Shown here: positions 35,783 to 45,092 of the stretch, piece after piece | How the letters are laid out: every line of letters starts with the position of its first letter | Numbering within the stretch: the stretch's first letter is position 1 | Source: Paracoccus sp. JM45 | Lineage (GTDB): Bacteria > Pseudomonadota > Alphaproteobacteria > Rhodobacterales > Rhodobacteraceae | DNA: 63,538 bases | Assembly (NCBI RefSeq): GCF_003590715.1 | Contig: NZ_QQVY01000012.1 | Location: forward strand, 1 to 63,538 | Direction of reading: 5' to 3' | Translations under genes and position numbers: made by a program | The notes under the pieces: generated by a model | What the model saw: only the letters and a program-made list of their open reading frames with translations | Database searches by the model: none | What the model was told of the DNA's origin: nothing

Positions 35783-36075
35783 TACCTGAAAATGGTAAGG
35801 GGAGGGGATCGGTAAATAGGAGCTTGAATGTTGCCCAATGCCCCAATGCCCTTAGGCCCCAGACCTATTAGTTTAAATTCTTTGGGGTATTTCAGGCTTT
35901 GGAACGAGATTTAGTCATCGAGCCACCTTTTCTGATCGATCAAAGCTTAGATGTCCCACCTTCTTTCCAGAGATCCAGAATGACCAACGGTTGAAGATTT
36001 TTAGGAGGTCATCGCTTTATTCATTTAGTTACAGTGGCTTATATAGGTTCTTTCCACTGCCGAGATATGTGTTAG
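35783..36075. other. Non-coding stretch after parB
   Basis: No gene or terminator with a clear U-tract was found. CAGTGG (36031) and CCACTG (36053) form a weak 6-bp inverted repeat. Confidence 0.4.
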
Positions 36076-36504
36076 CGCAGACGCTTTATAAATTCAGGAA
36101 GCATCGAAGGTATAACCGGTGTTTACCTAGCTTATGACGGGCTTAGACAATTCTCTACGCTGGCAAGACGTCTAAGCACCCAGAATGGCGCGGCGGCATT
36201 TGTCACAGACTCCGCGCAATTCGGCTGGTTTCTGACAAACCGGGGCTATGACGCTGGTCGGTTGCGAAAAGCGTCACGAGACAGAGCACTAAGCCGAGTT
36301 ATCCCCATGAACGACTTACAGACTCGGCACAGCGCAAGTAAACATTCGCTCTATGCGTCGACGCGCAAGTTCGTGCGGTTTGCGGCGGCAGACGTAGCAG
36401 AAGATGCCGAAATCTGCCTAATGAAGCTGGAACCGGCGAGTGTCGTCGCCGACCGCAGTGGGCGCTCGCAAAACGCATTTGCGCCCTTTGCTGGTAAAAC
36501 ATAA
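36076..36504 (+). pseudogene. Unrecognised open frame without a start codon
   Basis: A 142-codon open frame (INSGSIEGITGVYLAYDGLR, AAAFVTDSAQFGWFLTNRGY, LYASTRKFVRFAAADVAED) runs from a stop at 36073 to 36504. The first ATG is only at 36307 and no ribosome site is visible. Composition is protein-like. It may be the remains of a gene whose 5' end was lost, or a frame interrupted at 36073. I cannot name a family. Confidence 0.35.
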
Positions 36505-36579
36505 CAAATAGGTCGGCTATTGACGATCTGAGATTTGGTCGGCTCTATATGGGCTGAGCTTAGGGAAAAACAGGTTACG

Positions 36580-36810
36580 ATGGCTAGTGAACGCTTTATT
36601 ATTTCTGGCCAGCTGGGGAACACACTTGATCTTTGGATCCGCGCTCATGCGCGTCGTATTGGCGTATGCGTCGATATAGGAGCGTTCGATCAAGCAGTAT
36701 TGGAGATGGGGGTAGTTGGCCCCTCCGAGATGCGGGATGCTATGGAGATGGGCTGTTTATTGGGGCCAATTGATGCATGGATAGAAAATATCCAGCGAGA
36801 AGCACTCTAA
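36580..36810 (+). CDS. Small hypothetical protein
   Basis: A 76-residue soluble protein starting MASERFIISGQLGNTLDLWI and containing RRIGVCVDIGAFDQAVLEMG. I do not recognise it. An earlier start at 36535 is possible, but no good ribosome site precedes either. It lies between the partition genes and the oxygenase cluster and is read in the same direction. Confidence 0.45.
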   Translation: MASERFIISGQLGNTLDLWIRAHARRIGVCVDIGAFDQAVLEMGVVGPSEMRDAMEMGCLLGPIDAWIENIQREAL

Positions 36811-36978
36811 ATCGATTAGCATTTGTATAATATTTAGGCGCTGTGCCTAAAAGTAAGACATTAAGTTTAGGTGAAATTGAAGTATTTTCAAACAATTGGG
36901 TAAATTGCATACATTCGATTTACCTTATCTTTTGATGGCGCATATGCAAGTTTCCGGACCTGTAGGAGCCATGTCAAC

Positions 36979-37584
36979 GTGAGCAGCATCTGGATACCTG
37001 TGGCGTTGTCGCAGGACATTCTGAGCGGGATGGCAATTCCTGCTCATCTGCCAGGTCACGACCTTGTTGTCTGGCGATCTGCATCGGGGCGGATAGCTGC
37101 CTGGCACGACCGCTGTCCTCACCGTGGGATGCGATTGTCGCACGGTTTCGTGAGGGGGGACTTTCTTTCCTGTATCTATCACGGTTGGCGGTATGGCGAA
37201 AATGGCCACTGCAGCAAAATTCCTGCTCACCCTGATCTCGTTCCCCCAGCTGCAATCAAGGTACCACGCTTTGACGTTCGTGAGAAATCCAGCGTCGTTT
37301 GGGTTGCTCCCACGGGACAAGCTGGGGAACCTGTGGATTACCGCGGTTTCACGGGCTTCCGGTCATTGTCCGTAAATGCGCCTGCTGATTTAATCGCGCG
37401 CGCGGTGGAAGGTGAAGAAAGGCTTGCAGGTTGCAGCGTGGTGTTGCTGGTGCAGGCGCTGCAGGGCAGGGGCTGCAATTTGCATGTTCTTGCGGCTGAA
37501 GGCTATGACACCGCACAGCTAGACGGTTTGTCACTTGCGATCGAGGTGCTGCGTCGTCGTCTGGAACAGGCGGTCGCGACATGA
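36979..37584 (+). CDS. Stand-alone Rieske [2Fe-2S] protein
   Basis: A 201-residue protein whose N-terminal 110 residues are a Rieske domain: C46-P-H48-R and C65-I-Y-H68-G-W bind the cluster. The remaining 90 residues resemble no catalytic iron domain. It starts with GTG, with TAGGAGCC 12 nt upstream; an ATG at 36971 reads straight into a stop. It overlaps the next gene by ATGA. It appears to supply the Rieske domain missing from the catalytic subunit downstream, as the extra Rieske domain of NdmD does for NdmC in methylxanthine demethylation. Confidence 0.85.
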   Translation: MSSIWIPVALSQDILSGMAIPAHLPGHDLVVWRSASGRIAAWHDRCPHRGMRLSHGFVRGDFLSCIYHGWRYGENGHCSKIPAHPDLVPPAAIKVPRFDVREKSSVVWVAPTGQAGEPVDYRGFTGFRSLSVNAPADLIARAVEGEERLAGCSVVLLVQALQGRGCNLHVLAAEGYDTAQLDGLSLAIEVLRRRLEQAVAT

Positions 37585-38420
37585 TCGCTACGATGCAAGA
37601 TCATTGGTACCCCGTCGCGCTTGCAAGCAAGCTGACCCGATCTGGTCGCGATACGTTATTGCTGGCCCAGCCGATCCACGTCAGGGCCGAAGCAAGTGGC
37701 GCACCCGTTGTTACATGTGACGGGCGTGTGCTTCCAGTTCTGGTAAAGTTCGGACATGTCTGGACATCGCTTGGTACGCCCGCTGGTGATGTGTTCGACA
37801 TCCCCGAGGCGCATCAACCCGGGCGCCGCCTTGTCGAGGTCGGCAGTGTTAAAGTCCGTTGCTCTCCCTTGCGTGCGGTCGAGAATTTTCTGGACATCGC
37901 CCATTTTCCATTCGTCCATACCGATGTGCTGGGATCAGAACCGCATACCGAGGTTGAACGGTACGAGGTCGAGATCCGAGACGACGTCAACGAAGTCTGG
38001 GCCACCAAGGTCAAGTTCTTCCAGCCGCAGGCTGCGCGCTCTGCCCAAGGTGGCATCACCACCGAATATATGTATCGCGTGCCAAACCCGACCTGTTCGG
38101 TACTGTACAAAACCTGCCCGCCGAGACCCGGCGAATGGGATGTGATAACGATCTTTGTCCAGCCCCTGACCGAAACCACCTGCGAGGTCTGGCCGTGGAT
38201 GGCGCTGTATGATGACGACAGCACCATGACCCAGATGATCCATTTCCAGCAGTTGATCTTCCTTCAGGACCGCTCGATTCTGGAAAACCAGTTGCCGGCG
38301 CTGTTGCCGCTGGACCCGGGGCAGGAAATTCCGACACGGGCCGACATGTTGTCCATCGCCTATCGGCGCTGGCTGAAGCGTCACGGCTATACCTTCGGCG
38401 CGCAATTGGTGGCGGCATGA
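37581..38420 (+). CDS. Rieske-less ring-hydroxylating oxygenase catalytic subunit (NdmC-like)
   Basis: A 279-residue VanA/NdmA-type catalytic domain. The mononuclear iron site is D105 with H108 and H113 in ENFLDIAHFPFVH, and the third ligand is probably D230 in LQDRSILENQ. No Rieske motif is present; normal family members carry it at the N-terminus and are about 350 residues. Size and split agree with NdmC, the N7-demethylase subunit that borrows a Rieske domain. It is coupled by ATGA to the Rieske protein before it and the GST-like protein after it. The likely reaction is oxidative attack on a purine or related heterocycle; a reductase is not in the window. Confidence 0.82.
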   Translation: MIATMQDHWYPVALASKLTRSGRDTLLLAQPIHVRAEASGAPVVTCDGRVLPVLVKFGHVWTSLGTPAGDVFDIPEAHQPGRRLVEVGSVKVRCSPLRAVENFLDIAHFPFVHTDVLGSEPHTEVERYEVEIRDDVNEVWATKVKFFQPQAARSAQGGITTEYMYRVPNPTCSVLYKTCPPRPGEWDVITIFVQPLTETTCEVWPWMALYDDDSTMTQMIHFQQLIFLQDRSILENQLPALLPLDPGQEIPTRADMLSIAYRRWLKRHGYTFGAQLVAA

Positions 38421-39091
38421 TCCTTTACGACTACGTACTTTCGCCATCCTGCTACAAGGTGCGGCTGTTGGCATCGCTGTTGGTGGCGGGAATCGATCTG
38501 CGCCCGGTCGATTTCCATCCCGGTGCGGAACATCACAGCCCCGAATTTCGGGCACTGAACCCGGCAGGGACGATCCCTGTTCTGAAAGATGCTGAACTGG
38601 TGCTAACGGAATCCGGCGCGATCCTTACCTATCTAGCGGCGGTCAATGCACACGAATGGCTGGGGCATGATGATCCAGAGATGCAGGCGCGGGTTGCCAA
38701 CTGGCTAGCATTTTCGCAGCGGTTGACCGCCAGCGCGGGAGCTGCACGGTTGCATGACATGCTTGGCTTTTCAGGCGATATCGACGCGCTGCGGGTACAG
38801 GCAACAGATGCGCTGCGCGAGTTAGAGGCGGCGATCCATGCCAGACGCAGGCGTGGCGGGATATTTCTAGCCGCCGACCGGCCGACCATCGCGGATATCG
38901 CGTGCTTTCCCTATGCGGCGCTTGCGCCCGATGGGGGGGTATCGTTGGATAGCTATCCCTCGATCCGGTTGTGGATGCGGGCGATCCGCGCCCTGCCGGG
39001 GTTCATCGAAATGCCGGGTATTCATCGCCTGCACGAACAAATGCCCGAACCCGGTCCCATGCCGGACGTGGTTCGCAAGGAAAGCGCCTGA
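38417..39091 (+). CDS. Glutathione S-transferase-like protein (NdmE-like)
   Basis: A 224-residue GST-fold protein with an N-terminal thioredoxin-like domain (LSPSCYKVRLLASLLVAGID, ALNPAGTIPVLKDAELVLTESGAIL) and an alpha-helical C-terminal domain (RPTIADIACFPYAALA). The conserved ES-type glutathione-contact residues are present. In caffeine degradation NdmE is a GST homologue needed to join NdmC to NdmD; the order Rieske, catalytic subunit, GST here fits a similar structural role. A true transferase activity cannot be excluded. ATGA overlap with the preceding gene; the next start is 2 nt away. Confidence 0.85.
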   Translation: MILYDYVLSPSCYKVRLLASLLVAGIDLRPVDFHPGAEHHSPEFRALNPAGTIPVLKDAELVLTESGAILTYLAAVNAHEWLGHDDPEMQARVANWLAFSQRLTASAGAARLHDMLGFSGDIDALRVQATDALRELEAAIHARRRRGGIFLAADRPTIADIACFPYAALAPDGGVSLDSYPSIRLWMRAIRALPGFIEMPGIHRLHEQMPEPGPMPDVVRKESA

Positions 39092-39092
39092 C

Positions 39093-40451
39093 ATGCCCGC
39101 ATATCTGTTTCGCAACTGCGCCGCTATTATCACCGGTACTGGCGTCATCCGCGATGCCGATCTGCTGACCGAAGGGCCAGCCATCCGCGCTATAGGTCCC
39201 GCCCTGACTGCCCCTGAAGGGACCGAGTTGATCGATGCGACGGGTTGGTTCCTGTATCCGGGGCTGGTGAACACTCATCACCATTTCTTCCAGTGCTTTG
39301 TGCGCAACCGCGTGGGACTGGACTGGACTAAACTAAGCGTCATTGAATGGCTGGACCGGATCTATCCGATCTTCGCCCGCCTGACCGAGGATTGTTTTTA
39401 TCATGCTTCAGTCACGGCGCTTGCGGAACTGGCCAAACACGGCTGCACCACGGCCTTCGACCACCAGTATTGCTTTCCGCGCAAGGCAGGCAAGCGCATC
39501 ATCGACCGCCAGTTCGAGGCTGCGGACAAAATCGGTCTGCGTTTTCATGCGGGGCGGGGGACCAACACCCTGCCGAAATCCGAAGGCTCGACCATTCCGG
39601 ACGAGATGCTGGAAACGACGGATGAATATCTGGCCGATTGCGAAAGGCTGATCGGGGTTTATCACGACGGCGCGCAGTTCTCGATGCGGCAGGTGGCGCT
39701 GGCGCCTTGCCAGCCGGTCAACTGCTATGCCGAGACCTTTACCCAATCCATCGCGCTGGCCCGCCAGCACGGGCTGATGCTGCATTCCCACGTGGGTGAG
39801 GGGGAATCCGAGGTGATCCGTCAGCGCCACGGTCTTCGCACGGTGGATTATCTTGAAAAGCTGGGTTTCTGCGGGCCGGACACTTTCTATGCCCACTGCT
39901 GGGAACTGACGGAAGGCGAACTGGCGCAGATGGCCGCAACCGGCACCGGCGTGTCGCATTGCCCCGAACCCGTATATCTGGTGGGCGCCGAAGTGACCCC
40001 CATACCGGCGATGCATGCCTTGGGCATTCGTGTTGGTCTGGGCTGCGACGGGGCCGCGTCGAACGACAATTCCAACCTGATGCACTGCCTGCATTCAGCT
40101 TATATGCTGCAATGTCTGGTCGCACCAATGCGCAGCCATCCGGTGCCGGAACCGGCAGACTTCCTGCGCTATGGCACCTCGGGCGGGGCGTCCTTGTTGG
40201 GTCGCGCCGATATCGGCACGCTGGCCCCCGGCATGGCGGCGGATCTGTTCGCAATCGACACGCGCCGCATGGATTACGTTGGCACCCGCCATGACCCCGA
40301 AAGCCTGATCGCCCGCGTGGGCATCGGAACGGCGACGGATCTGACCATGGTGAACGGTCGCATCGTCTGGGACGGCGAAGGCTTCCCCGGTCTGGACGAA
40401 ACACAGATGGCCGCCGAGGCCGAGGCAGCATTGGCCACGATAACGATATGA
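39093..40451 (+). CDS. 8-oxoguanine deaminase-like amidohydrolase
   Basis: A 452-residue COG0402 amidohydrolase. Metal-site segments are visible in order: GLVNTHHHFFQCFVRN, MLHSHVGEGESEV, FYAHCWELTEGE and LGCDGAASNDNSN. The closest relatives that I recall are 8-oxoguanine deaminases (giving urate) and the triazine hydrolases TrzN/AtzB. The start at 39093 (MPAYLFRNCAAIITG) is right for the family; the frame to 38913 is read through the GST gene. It precedes a BMP/ABC importer with an ATGA-type overlap, so the imported purine or its oxygenase product is the likely substrate. Confidence 0.87.
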   Translation: MPAYLFRNCAAIITGTGVIRDADLLTEGPAIRAIGPALTAPEGTELIDATGWFLYPGLVNTHHHFFQCFVRNRVGLDWTKLSVIEWLDRIYPIFARLTEDCFYHASVTALAELAKHGCTTAFDHQYCFPRKAGKRIIDRQFEAADKIGLRFHAGRGTNTLPKSEGSTIPDEMLETTDEYLADCERLIGVYHDGAQFSMRQVALAPCQPVNCYAETFTQSIALARQHGLMLHSHVGEGESEVIRQRHGLRTVDYLEKLGFCGPDTFYAHCWELTEGELAQMAATGTGVSHCPEPVYLVGAEVTPIPAMHALGIRVGLGCDGAASNDNSNLMHCLHSAYMLQCLVAPMRSHPVPEPADFLRYGTSGGASLLGRADIGTLAPGMAADLFAIDTRRMDYVGTRHDPESLIARVGIGTATDLTMVNGRIVWDGEGFPGLDETQMAAEAEAALATITI

Positions 40452-40477
40452 CCACCATATCCAGCAAGGAGAACATC

Positions 40478-41578
40478 ATGACCAGCACGTTGAACCGGCG
40501 CGGCTTTCTGCAAACCACTGCCGCAGCGGCGCTTGGCGCGGGTCTGATGCCCGCCCTTGCGCGGGCGCAGGGCGAACCGCTTGGCATCGCGCTGGTCGTT
40601 CCTTCGCCTTTCGGGGATGTCGGCTGGTCGCATGCACTGGCGATGGGGCTGGATCAGGTCGTGGCCGAATATGGCGACCGCGTGAAAATCACCAAGCTTG
40701 AAAATATTCCCGAAGGCCCGGACGCCGATCGCATCATGAACAAGGTCGTGGCAGATGGAAACAAAATGCTGATCGCGGGATCGTTCGGGTATCAGAACGG
40801 TGCCATGCAAGTGGCGCGGCGCAATCCTGACCTCAGTGTTTTGCATGCATCGGGCTTTATGGTCGCACCGAATTTTACACCTTTCGCAGCGCGGAATTAT
40901 CAAGGCACCTATCTGATGGGGATGGCCGCAGCTGCCGTGTCGAAAACGGGAAAGCTCGGTTCCGTCTCGGCCTTTGCAATTCCGGAGCTCGTCAGTTCTA
41001 TTAACGCATTTACCTTAGGCGCCCAGGCCATAAACCCTGATATTCAGGTCGCGGTTGTCTGGGTCAACACATGGTTCGATCCTGCCAAGGAACAAGAGGC
41101 CGCGCGTGCGCTGTTGGCCCAGGGCTGCGACGTGATCTATTCCAACGGTCAAGACACACCGTCGGTGGTCTCGATCTGCGAAGAAACGGGGGCCTATGTC
41201 TTCAACCTCAATTCGTCTATGCTGAAATACGCGCCAACGAAATATCTGGGGTGCGTCGCAACCGATTGGGCACCCTTCTTTCTTCAATCCGTGAAAGCGC
41301 ATCTGGAGGGTGATTTCGAAGGCCATACCGCCTATCTTGGTCTGGCCGAAGGCGTTATTCAGCCGATGGACTGGAATGCTGACATCCCGTCCGAGGTGAT
41401 GACGCGGATCACCGAAACTCAGGCGCAACTGACCGATGGCAGCATGCATGTCTTCACCGGTCCTATCGCCCGACAGGACGGCGGCGAAGCCGCAGCGGAA
41501 GGCGTAATCTTGGGCGATGAGGATATCGTTTCGATGGATTGGCATGTCGCGGGTGTGACGACGCCGTTGCCAAGCTGA
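40478..41578 (+). CDS. BMP-family ABC substrate-binding protein
   Basis: A 366-residue periplasmic lipoprotein-like binding protein of the BMP/Med family, which carries nucleosides and purines. The N-terminus has RRGFLQTTAAAALGAGL and ends in ARAQG, a Tat-type signal. IALVVPSPFGDVGWSHALAM and NKMLIAGSFGYQNGAM are family segments. The ATG at 40478 with AAGGAGAAC before it is preferred to 40448, which lies in the preceding gene. It is followed by the ATPase after 4 nt. Confidence 0.9.
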   Translation: MTSTLNRRGFLQTTAAAALGAGLMPALARAQGEPLGIALVVPSPFGDVGWSHALAMGLDQVVAEYGDRVKITKLENIPEGPDADRIMNKVVADGNKMLIAGSFGYQNGAMQVARRNPDLSVLHASGFMVAPNFTPFAARNYQGTYLMGMAAAAVSKTGKLGSVSAFAIPELVSSINAFTLGAQAINPDIQVAVVWVNTWFDPAKEQEAARALLAQGCDVIYSNGQDTPSVVSICEETGAYVFNLNSSMLKYAPTKYLGCVATDWAPFFLQSVKAHLEGDFEGHTAYLGLAEGVIQPMDWNADIPSEVMTRITETQAQLTDGSMHVFTGPIARQDGGEAAAEGVILGDEDIVSMDWHVAGVTTPLPS

Positions 41579-41582
41579 TCCG

Positions 41583-43097
41583 ATGCCTGTGCCGCTTTTG
41601 TCCATTCGCGGATTGTCGAAATCCTACGGGGCCGTTCATGCCAATCGCGGGATCGACCTGACGGTAGAGAAAGGGTCCATCCATGCGATACTTGGGGAAA
41701 ACGGTGCAGGCAAATCCACCCTGATGAAGCTAATCTATGGCGTCGAGTCGCCCGATGCGGGTCAGGTGTCATGGCAGGGCAAACCGGTTCGCCCCACATC
41801 CCCGGCCGAGGCCCGAAAGCTCGGTATCGGCATGGTGTTCCAGCACTTTTCGCTGTTCGAGACTTTGACGGTCGTGGAAAATATTTCGTTGATCGTACCG
41901 GGCCGTACAGCCGCACTAGTAACGCGCATCCGTGATCTGGGCCGCGAATACGGGCTGGAGGTCGATCCCCGCGCCCACGTCCATTCGTTGTCTGTGGGCG
42001 AACGCCAGCGGGTTGAGATCATCCGCTGCCTGATGACCGACCCTGATCTGCTGATCCTGGATGAACCTACTTCGGTCCTGCCGCAGCAATCGGTCGCACG
42101 TCTGTTCGATACGCTGCGCCGGTTGCGCGATCGGGGTGTGTCGATCCTGTTCATCTCGCACAAGCTGGAAGAAATTCGTGCCATTTGCGACCATGCGACG
42201 ATTCTGCGTGACGGGGCAGTGACAGGCACGGTGGATCCGCGCGACCACGATGCGACAGACCTTGCTACCATGATGATCGGGCGCGACATGCCCGCGCTGC
42301 CACCCGCCACGGCGCATAAGCCGGGCAAGGTCGCGCTGGAACTGGCGGGGCTGGACCATACCCCTGACGATCCTTTCGGCCAGCCGCTGTCCAAGGTTGC
42401 GCTGCGTTTGCATCAGGGCGAGGTGCTGGGCATCGCCGGTGTGTCCGGCAACGGGCAGGCGGAACTGGCGCGCCTGATCTCTGGCGAAGTGACGCTGCCC
42501 GATCACCGTGCGGCCGAGGTGCTGATGCTGGGGCAGGCCGCCGGTGATCTGGGGGCGGCCGCCCGCCGTGCCTTGGGCTTCGCCTTTGTCCCTGAAGAAC
42601 GACTGGGTCGCGGCGCGGTGCCGGAAATGTCGCTGGCCGACAACACTCTGCTGACCGCGCATCGTGCAGGGCTTGTTCGCCGCGGCATGATCGACCGCGC
42701 GCGCGAAGCCCAATTTACCGCCACCTGCATTCGTGATTTTGATGTGCGAACTCCCGGCCCACGGACCGAGGCGGGGGCGCTGTCGGGTGGCAATCTGCAA
42801 AAATTCATCGTCGGGCGCGAAATCATGCTGGCCCCGCGCCTGTTGTTCGTGTCCCAGCCGACATGGGGCGTCGATATCGGCGCCGCGACCGCCATTCGTC
42901 GTCGCCTTGTCGCAATGCGCGACGCGGGCGCCGCCGTGTTGATCATATCCGAGGAGATCGAGGAATTGTTTGAAATCTGCGACCGCGTTCAGGTCCTGAA
43001 CGCGGGACGTCTGTCGCCAAGCATGAAAGTTCGCGACATCCGGGTCGAAGATGTCGGCCGCCACATGATCGGCGCGGCGGAAGGCGGCGCGGCATGA
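41583..43097 (+). CDS. ABC transporter ATPase, two-domain (nucleoside/sugar type)
   Basis: A 504-residue tandem ATPase as in RbsA and NupA. The first domain has Walker A GENGAGKSTLMKLIYG, signature LSVGERQRVEI and Walker B LLILDEPTSVL. The second has a degenerate Walker A (GVSGNGQAELARL) but a good signature (LSGGNLQKFIVGRE), the usual asymmetry. It is coupled to the permease by a 4-nt overlap. It energises uptake together with the two permeases that follow. Confidence 0.94.
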   Translation: MPVPLLSIRGLSKSYGAVHANRGIDLTVEKGSIHAILGENGAGKSTLMKLIYGVESPDAGQVSWQGKPVRPTSPAEARKLGIGMVFQHFSLFETLTVVENISLIVPGRTAALVTRIRDLGREYGLEVDPRAHVHSLSVGERQRVEIIRCLMTDPDLLILDEPTSVLPQQSVARLFDTLRRLRDRGVSILFISHKLEEIRAICDHATILRDGAVTGTVDPRDHDATDLATMMIGRDMPALPPATAHKPGKVALELAGLDHTPDDPFGQPLSKVALRLHQGEVLGIAGVSGNGQAELARLISGEVTLPDHRAAEVLMLGQAAGDLGAAARRALGFAFVPEERLGRGAVPEMSLADNTLLTAHRAGLVRRGMIDRAREAQFTATCIRDFDVRTPGPRTEAGALSGGNLQKFIVGREIMLAPRLLFVSQPTWGVDIGAATAIRRRLVAMRDAGAAVLIISEEIEELFEICDRVQVLNAGRLSPSMKVRDIRVEDVGRHMIGAAEGGAA

Positions 43098-44179
43098 TGA
43101 ACCTTGCCGGATATCGCCTTGCGCGGCGCGACAAGGCGTCCCGCAAGCTGGCAGTCGTGGCACCGGTCGTGGCTCTGCTGCTGTCCATCGCGCTGAACTT
43201 CGCGCTCTATATGGCGATGGGCAAGAACCCCGTGGCGGTGTTCCAAGCCATGCTAATAGAGCCGGTGATATCATGGCCGGCATTTTCCGAGGTATTACTG
43301 AAGATGACGCCGCTGTTGCTGATTGCGCAGGGGCTGGCGGCGGGATTCCGTGCCAAGGTCATTAACATCGGCGCCGAGGGTCAGTTTATTCTGGGCGCGA
43401 TTTTCGCATCGGCGGTCCCTGTCTGGTTCCCGCAAATATCGGGCTTGTGGGTCTGGCCGCTGATGATCGTTCTGGGGGGCATTGGCGGGATGCTGTGGGC
43501 TGTGGTTCCGGCCATCTGGCGCGTCCGGCTGAACGCCTCTGAAATCCTCGTCACACTGATGATGAGCCTGATCGCCGCGCAATTACTGAACTTCCTGCTA
43601 GTCGGGCCGTGGAAGGATCCGATGGGCTTTAACTTTCCGCAATCGGTAATTTTCCCGCTGGACGCGACCCTGCCGCTGATTCTTCCCGGCACACGGGTCA
43701 ACGTTGCGCTGGCCATTGCGTTGATCTGGTCGGTCGCCTGCTGGGTCTATCTGCAGCGCAGCTTTCAAGGGTACCAGCTGATGGTCGGTGGGCTTGCGCC
43801 GCAGGCCGCGGGCTATGCCGGGTATTCGCAATCGCGCGCGGTCTGGATGTCGCTGTTGATCGGCGGTCTGGCAGCCGGGCTTGCCGGTGCCTCCGAGGTT
43901 GCGGGGCCGGTCGGGCAGCTGCAACGATCCATTGCATCGGGCTATGGCTATTCCGCAATCATCGTTGCCTATCTGGGCGGGCTGCATCCGGTGGGCATTG
44001 TATTTTCATCGTTGCTGATCGCGATCCTTTATATCGGTGGCGACAATGCAATGGTGTCGGCGGGGCTGCCCGTCGCTGCTGTGCGTGTGTTTCAAGGCTC
44101 GCTTCTGGTCTGCTATCTGGCGGCGATCACTCTGGTCCGCTATCGCGTCATCCGCGAACCGAAAGGGATACGGGCATGA
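43094..44179 (+). CDS. ABC transporter permease 1 (BMP-linked)
   Basis: A 361-residue permease of the BPD_transp_2 family with about ten membrane segments. AAGFRAKVINIGAEGQFILGAIFA is the canonical segment, and RLNASEILVTLMMSLIAAQL is the coupling helix region. It pairs with the next permease, as NupP/NupQ-type proteins do. It overlaps both neighbours by 4 nt. Confidence 0.93.
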   Translation: MMNLAGYRLARRDKASRKLAVVAPVVALLLSIALNFALYMAMGKNPVAVFQAMLIEPVISWPAFSEVLLKMTPLLLIAQGLAAGFRAKVINIGAEGQFILGAIFASAVPVWFPQISGLWVWPLMIVLGGIGGMLWAVVPAIWRVRLNASEILVTLMMSLIAAQLLNFLLVGPWKDPMGFNFPQSVIFPLDATLPLILPGTRVNVALAIALIWSVACWVYLQRSFQGYQLMVGGLAPQAAGYAGYSQSRAVWMSLLIGGLAAGLAGASEVAGPVGQLQRSIASGYGYSAIIVAYLGGLHPVGIVFSSLLIAILYIGGDNAMVSAGLPVAAVRVFQGSLLVCYLAAITLVRYRVIREPKGIRA

Positions 44180-45087
44180 TCGGCTTGTCCTTTGTCCTCT
44201 CAGGTATGCTTGCCGCTGCAATGCCCTTTCTATTGGCCGCATTGGGTGAACTGGTTGCTGAACGCGCAGGTGTCCTGAACCTCGGGATCGAGGGGATGAT
44301 GGCGCTTGGTGCCGTGACCGGTTTTGTCATAATTTTTCACGGGTTCGGCCATGCGACGGGTTTTTTGGGGGCAGGGCTGGCAGGTGCGGCTTTATCATTG
44401 CTCTTCGCGTGGCTTGCACTGTCGTTGCGGGCCAATCAAGTGGCGGCGGGTCTTGCCATCGGGATTTTTGGGCAGGGGCTTTCGGCCTTATTCGGCAAAA
44501 GCTATGAAAGCATGACCGTTGCTGGGCTTCCCAAGCTGCAACTGCCGCTTCTGGCCGATCTGCCTGTCGTCGGCGGGATGTTCACGCAGGATATCGTTGT
44601 CTGGTTGGGGATTGCCGCAACGCTGGCCATTTGGGCGGTGTTGCGTATGACCAAACTGGGGCTGATTATCCGCGCCGTAGGTGAAAACCCAACGGCCGCG
44701 CGCGCTTTGGGGTATCCGGTGATTGCAGTCCGCTATTGTGCGGTGATGTTCGGCGGATTGATGGCGGGGCTGGCAGGTGCTTACGCCGCAACAGTCTATA
44801 CGCCGCTTTGGGCAGACGGGATGATCGCGGGTCGCGGCTGGATCGCGCTGGCGCTGGTGGTTTTCGGCACGTGGATGGTGGGGCGGCTCTTTTTCGGCGC
44901 AATCTTGTTCGGGGCAGTGTCGCTGGCCCAGCTTGCGGCACAGGCGAATGGCGTGAACCTGAATTCCCAGCTTTTGGCCAGCTTGCCTTATATTGTGACG
45001 ATCGTGGTGCTGGGACTGATTTCTTCAAACAAGAAGCTTTTGAAAAGGAATGGGGTGGCCTCTTTGGGCGTGCCTTTCGATCCTTGA
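44176..45087 (+). CDS. ABC transporter permease 2 (BMP-linked)
   Basis: A 303-residue permease with about nine membrane segments. ERAGVLNLGIEGMMALGAVT matches the equivalent motif of the first permease, and IIRAVGENPTAARALGYPVI is the ATPase contact region of the family. It is the last gene of the transport operon, followed by a bidirectional terminator. Confidence 0.93.
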   Translation: MIGLSFVLSGMLAAAMPFLLAALGELVAERAGVLNLGIEGMMALGAVTGFVIIFHGFGHATGFLGAGLAGAALSLLFAWLALSLRANQVAAGLAIGIFGQGLSALFGKSYESMTVAGLPKLQLPLLADLPVVGGMFTQDIVVWLGIAATLAIWAVLRMTKLGLIIRAVGENPTAARALGYPVIAVRYCAVMFGGLMAGLAGAYAATVYTPLWADGMIAGRGWIALALVVFGTWMVGRLFFGAILFGAVSLAQLAAQANGVNLNSQLLASLPYIVTIVVLGLISSNKKLLKRNGVASLGVPFDP

Positions 45088-45092
45088 AAATC

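Noticed and set aside
39408..40587. Two long minus-strand frames over the amidohydrolase
   Set aside because: The plus-strand amidohydrolase has all metal motifs; the opposite frames show none.
41916..43283. 455-codon minus-strand open frame
   Set aside because: It lies opposite the well-supported two-domain ABC ATPase and has no family motif; it is a GC-rich shadow frame.
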